From: Brachypterus glaber
Lineage: Eukaryota > Arthropoda > Insecta > Coleoptera > Kateretidae
Assembly (NCBI GenBank): GCA_958510825.1
Contig: OY294047.1
Span: 6,014,001 to 6,078,000 of the forward strand
Direction: 5' to 3'
DNA length: 64,000 nucleotides
This document shows, piece by piece, positions 61,370 to 64,000 of the stretch. Both the position numbers and the translations under genes were made by a program. The notes beneath the pieces are model-generated. The model had not been told where the DNA came from. It was given only the letters and a program-made list of their open reading frames with translations, and did no database searches. The stretch's first letter is position 1. Each line of letters begins with the position of its first letter.

Positions 61370-62450
61370 TTTTCGTAAAACTTGGAAAAAAATTCATTCC
61401 CTGAGGAGCTGGGCGTAGTTTTCGAAAAAATTGATAAATTGGATTTTTTTAAACCTGCTGAAAGCGATTCTGATAATAAAAAAATCTAACTTCACCCTTA
61501 GCTTCACCCCCTGAGGAGCGGTGGGTAGTTTTCTTAAAAATTGATATATTGGGGTTTTTAAGGTCGCTAAAACTGACTCTTGGAAAAAAGTCCACCCACT
61601 GGGGTAGGGTGGGGGTAGTTTTCGGGAAAATTGGTATAGTGGGGTTTTTAAGGTTGCTGAAAGTGAATTTAATGATAAAAAATTCATTATAAGCGCGGAT
61701 GTGAAAAATGGGAACGCTCTTTTACTAGGGTCACTTCATCTGTACTTGGTTTGTTTTTGCTCTGGTTTTAGTTTTTTTCTTCCTTAGGAGAAAATCTAAG
61801 TCCAAAAACTGAAAACTAACAAAAGAGAACGAAAGAACAAAGTAAGACTTAGATGAAGTGACTCTATCTTTTACTGGGCACTGTATTTTTGTCTTTGGTT
61901 TGGACTTTTTTTAGTTTTCGTAAAAATTGGAAAAAAATTCATTCCCTGAGGAGCTGGGCGTAGTTTTCGAAAAAATTGATATATTGGATTTTTTTAAACC
62001 TGCTGAAAGCGATTCTGATAATAAAAAAATCTAACTTCACCCTTAGCTTCATCCCCTAAGGAGCGGTGGGTAGTTTTCTTAAAAATTGATATATTGGGGT
62101 TTTTAAGGTCGCTAAAACTGACTCTTGGAAAAAAGTCCACCCACTGGGGTAGGGTGGGGGTAGTTTTCGGGAAAATTGGTATAGTGGGGTTTTTAAGGTT
62201 GCTGAAAGTGAATTTAATGATAAAAAATTCATTATAAGCGCGGATGTGAAAAATGGGAACGCTCTTTTACTAGGGTCACTTCATCTGTACTTGGTCTGTT
62301 TTTGCTCTGGTTTTAGTTTTTTTCTTCCTTAGGAGAAAAGCTAAGTCCAAAAACTGAAAACTAACAAAAGAGAACGAAAGAACAAAGTAAGACTTAGATG
62401 AAGTGACTCTATCTTTTACTGGGCACTGTATTTTTGTCTTTGGTAAGAAA
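61370..62450. repeat. Tandem duplication, two ~545-bp units with internal sub-repeats
   Basis: ATTCATTCCCTGAGGAGCTG occurs at 61392 and 61937 and the following ~510 bp agree almost perfectly. Each unit holds about four diverged ~95-bp sub-repeats marked by GGGTAGTTTTC and GGGGTTTTTAAGG. Each also holds one hairpin whose arms begin GTCACTTCATCT and end AGATGAAGTGAC (61729-61862, 62274-62407). Open frames on the - strand reflect the sub-repeat period. Confidence 0.85.
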
Positions 62451-62889
62451 AATACTATATATAGTATAGGTATACCTACTACTAGAAAAATATACCTAGT
62501 TACATTATGCCTACTTAAGACTTTTTAATAATTTCTCTTTGTATTTAATAATTAGACAGTTGTACAACTACAAACAATGTCTACCTTTGTTTGTGTGTCA
62601 TCCAATTATTAATTTTTGTTATTATACTGTTGCAACATAAAATTTCTCTATTTGATGACAATTTAATAATATATGTAATGTAAATTTATAAGTAGGTTCT
62701 TTCCAGGGAAGAAAATAACCAAAATTAGCGTAGAAAGTCGCAAATCAAAATTTATTTAATAATAGGTACTACGTTAAACCAAACACGTAATATTATTTTG
62801 GTCGCGCATAGATTTAAAGATATGTGGATACCCAAAAAGAATTCTTGAATAATAATAATAATAACACAAGTCTACAAAAATAAATAAAT

Positions 62890-63047
62890 TCTCTGTCCTA
62901 AGGTTCTAACTCTTCATTTCCTATGTTTTTTGATGCGCTGATTTCACCATAAACAAACTGAGCGATGAATCTCTTTTTTATCATGAAATAGGTTTCACCG
63001 CATCGAAAAACATAAGAAATGAAGCATTTGAACTATAGGACAGAGAA
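62890..63047. mobile_element. MITE with CTCTGTCC ends, plus adjacent partial copy
   Basis: CTCTGTCCTAAGGTTCTAAC with TCATTTCCTATGTTTTTTGA is inverted at 62998-63045 (AAAAACATAAGAAATGA, AGGACAGAG). A second left half is at 63101-63160 in the same orientation. Confidence 0.65.
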
Positions 63048-63326
63048 CTTTTTTTTGTGATCCTGTGCACATGTCAAGGTACACAATGTCACAAAAAAAA
63101 TCTCTGTCCTAAGGCTGTAACTCATCATTTCCTATGTTTTTTGATGCGCTGAAACCGATTAACACATAAAAAAAAAACATTCATCCCGCAGTTTATCAAC
63201 AAATCGTATAAAGTGTATAATTATTGTAAGGAGGATGTCAGTATATGCGCACATCCAATATTCGAATCTGTTTTGAAAATATTCACTGTGCGATTTTTAA
63301 TTTACTATCTTGCTTGATGAAACAGA

Positions 63327-63503
63327 GAAAGTTAGAAATTAAACGTACTTATAACGTATTTCTAACTTAAAAATCTAACGTTAGATTAACGTTTGTAACT
63401 AACGTTTGATTCTAACGTTAAAAAGCGGGACATTTGCACATATTTTATAACGTACTTTTATACAGTTTTCTAACGTTATTCTAACGTTAAATTTCTACTA
63501 GGG
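63327..63503. mobile_element. Palindrome-array element, CTAACGTTAG type, partial copy
   Basis: Nearly identical to 47134-47315, ending TTTCTACTAGGG. It abuts the terminal fragment GATGAAACAGA of the 9634-type element, as though inserted there. The left terminus is missing. Confidence 0.65.
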
Positions 63504-64000
63504 AAGTTTTAAATAACTATTTCTGAAGGTAAGTAGGTAAACAGATATTCTATTTTTGTTCTTGTTTTAATGACATAATTGACTTTACACTGGTTTAACC
63601 GCAAATAGACTTGTTACAAAGTAAGTCTTTGTCAATGTCTATCAGATAGACCTAATACTTTCACGAGATATTTTACCTAATATTTACATTGTCGCTTTCG
63701 TTAGTTATTACCCAATAAATTTTCTCATCACTACCTATATCTATTAGCATAAAAACTTTATTAGGGTATTAATTTACAAATTATGGCCGTTTTGTTTCGA
63801 TGAGGCAAACTAAAAGTGTTTTTTTAGGGTGGAATTGTAATATAATTGTAATAATTTGTCTAATTAACTTTTTTAGTTCATTTTTCTATTTTGCGACTCT
63901 TATAAGCTCATAATCATTTTGCGTGTTCTTATATAAGAGGTCTCTGTTTTTTTTTCTTTTGGGTTGGCAACAGACAAAAGTCTATCTCTTGACGTTTGCC
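63504..64000. other. A/T-rich non-coding end of window
   Basis: No gene or repeat recognised. Confidence 0.4.

Noticed and set aside
61394..61687. 97-codon frame with repeating peptide units
   Set aside because: The peptide period mirrors the ~95-bp DNA sub-repeats of a tandem array; not a plausible gene.

Overview
The window is eukaryotic: AT-rich, intron-containing and packed with insect-style mobile elements (short inverted-repeat elements with TA or TTA target duplications, LINE and Penelope-like remnants, tRNA-derived SINEs). The genes and repeats fit an insect; the order cannot be fixed from the sequence. Three host genes are recognised and together they occupy only a few percent of the window.

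(1) PSMD5 (26S proteasome non-ATPase regulatory subunit 5, an assembly chaperone) lies on the + strand at 14257-22375. Six exons join in consistent phase to a 500-residue protein, close to the family length. (2) Its last intron (16789-22178) contains a complete, apparently intronless gene on the opposite strand, 18283-20460, encoding NOA1, a mitochondrial circularly permuted YqeH-type GTPase of 725 residues. (3) A multi-exon gene on the - strand, about 54320 to 28320, encodes a nose-resistant-to-fluoxetine (NRF-6)-type multi-pass membrane acyltransferase. Eleven exons join in perfect phase; a twelfth, 5' exon with a signal peptide is tentative, and a small exon between it and the rest was not found.

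Layout: 1-14100 is a repeat field (Penelope GIY-YIG remnant; 135-bp MITE; an 873-bp TA element; a 1.2-kb GC-rich foldback; paired-arm MITEs; a 333-bp tandem duplication). 14250-22420 holds PSMD5 with nested NOA1; its introns carry MITEs, a composite palindrome with hammerhead-ribozyme-like cores, and a palindrome-array element. 23118-24620 is a 5'-truncated LINE with an open reverse-transcriptase frame. 24620-28100 is non-coding with a 19-bp tandem array and a 1.09-kb palindrome-array element. 28320-54320 is the acyltransferase gene, its introns inflated by LINE pieces, SINEs and many foldback elements. 54370-64000 has no recognisable host gene, only LINE debris, two copies of a ~0.6-kb repeat, a 545-bp tandem duplication and MITEs.

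The most unusual pattern is a set of at least seven elements that share similar short termini (CCCAGACAGCACA, CCCAGGTAGCAAG, CCCTGATAGCACA, CCCTGGTGGAAAA and similar) but whose interiors are filled with a different short self-complementary motif in each: AAGACGTCTT, GGATATCC, CTAACGTTAG, AAGAAGCTTCTT, ACATCATGATGT or GGATATAC/GTATATCC. No transposase was found for any of them here.
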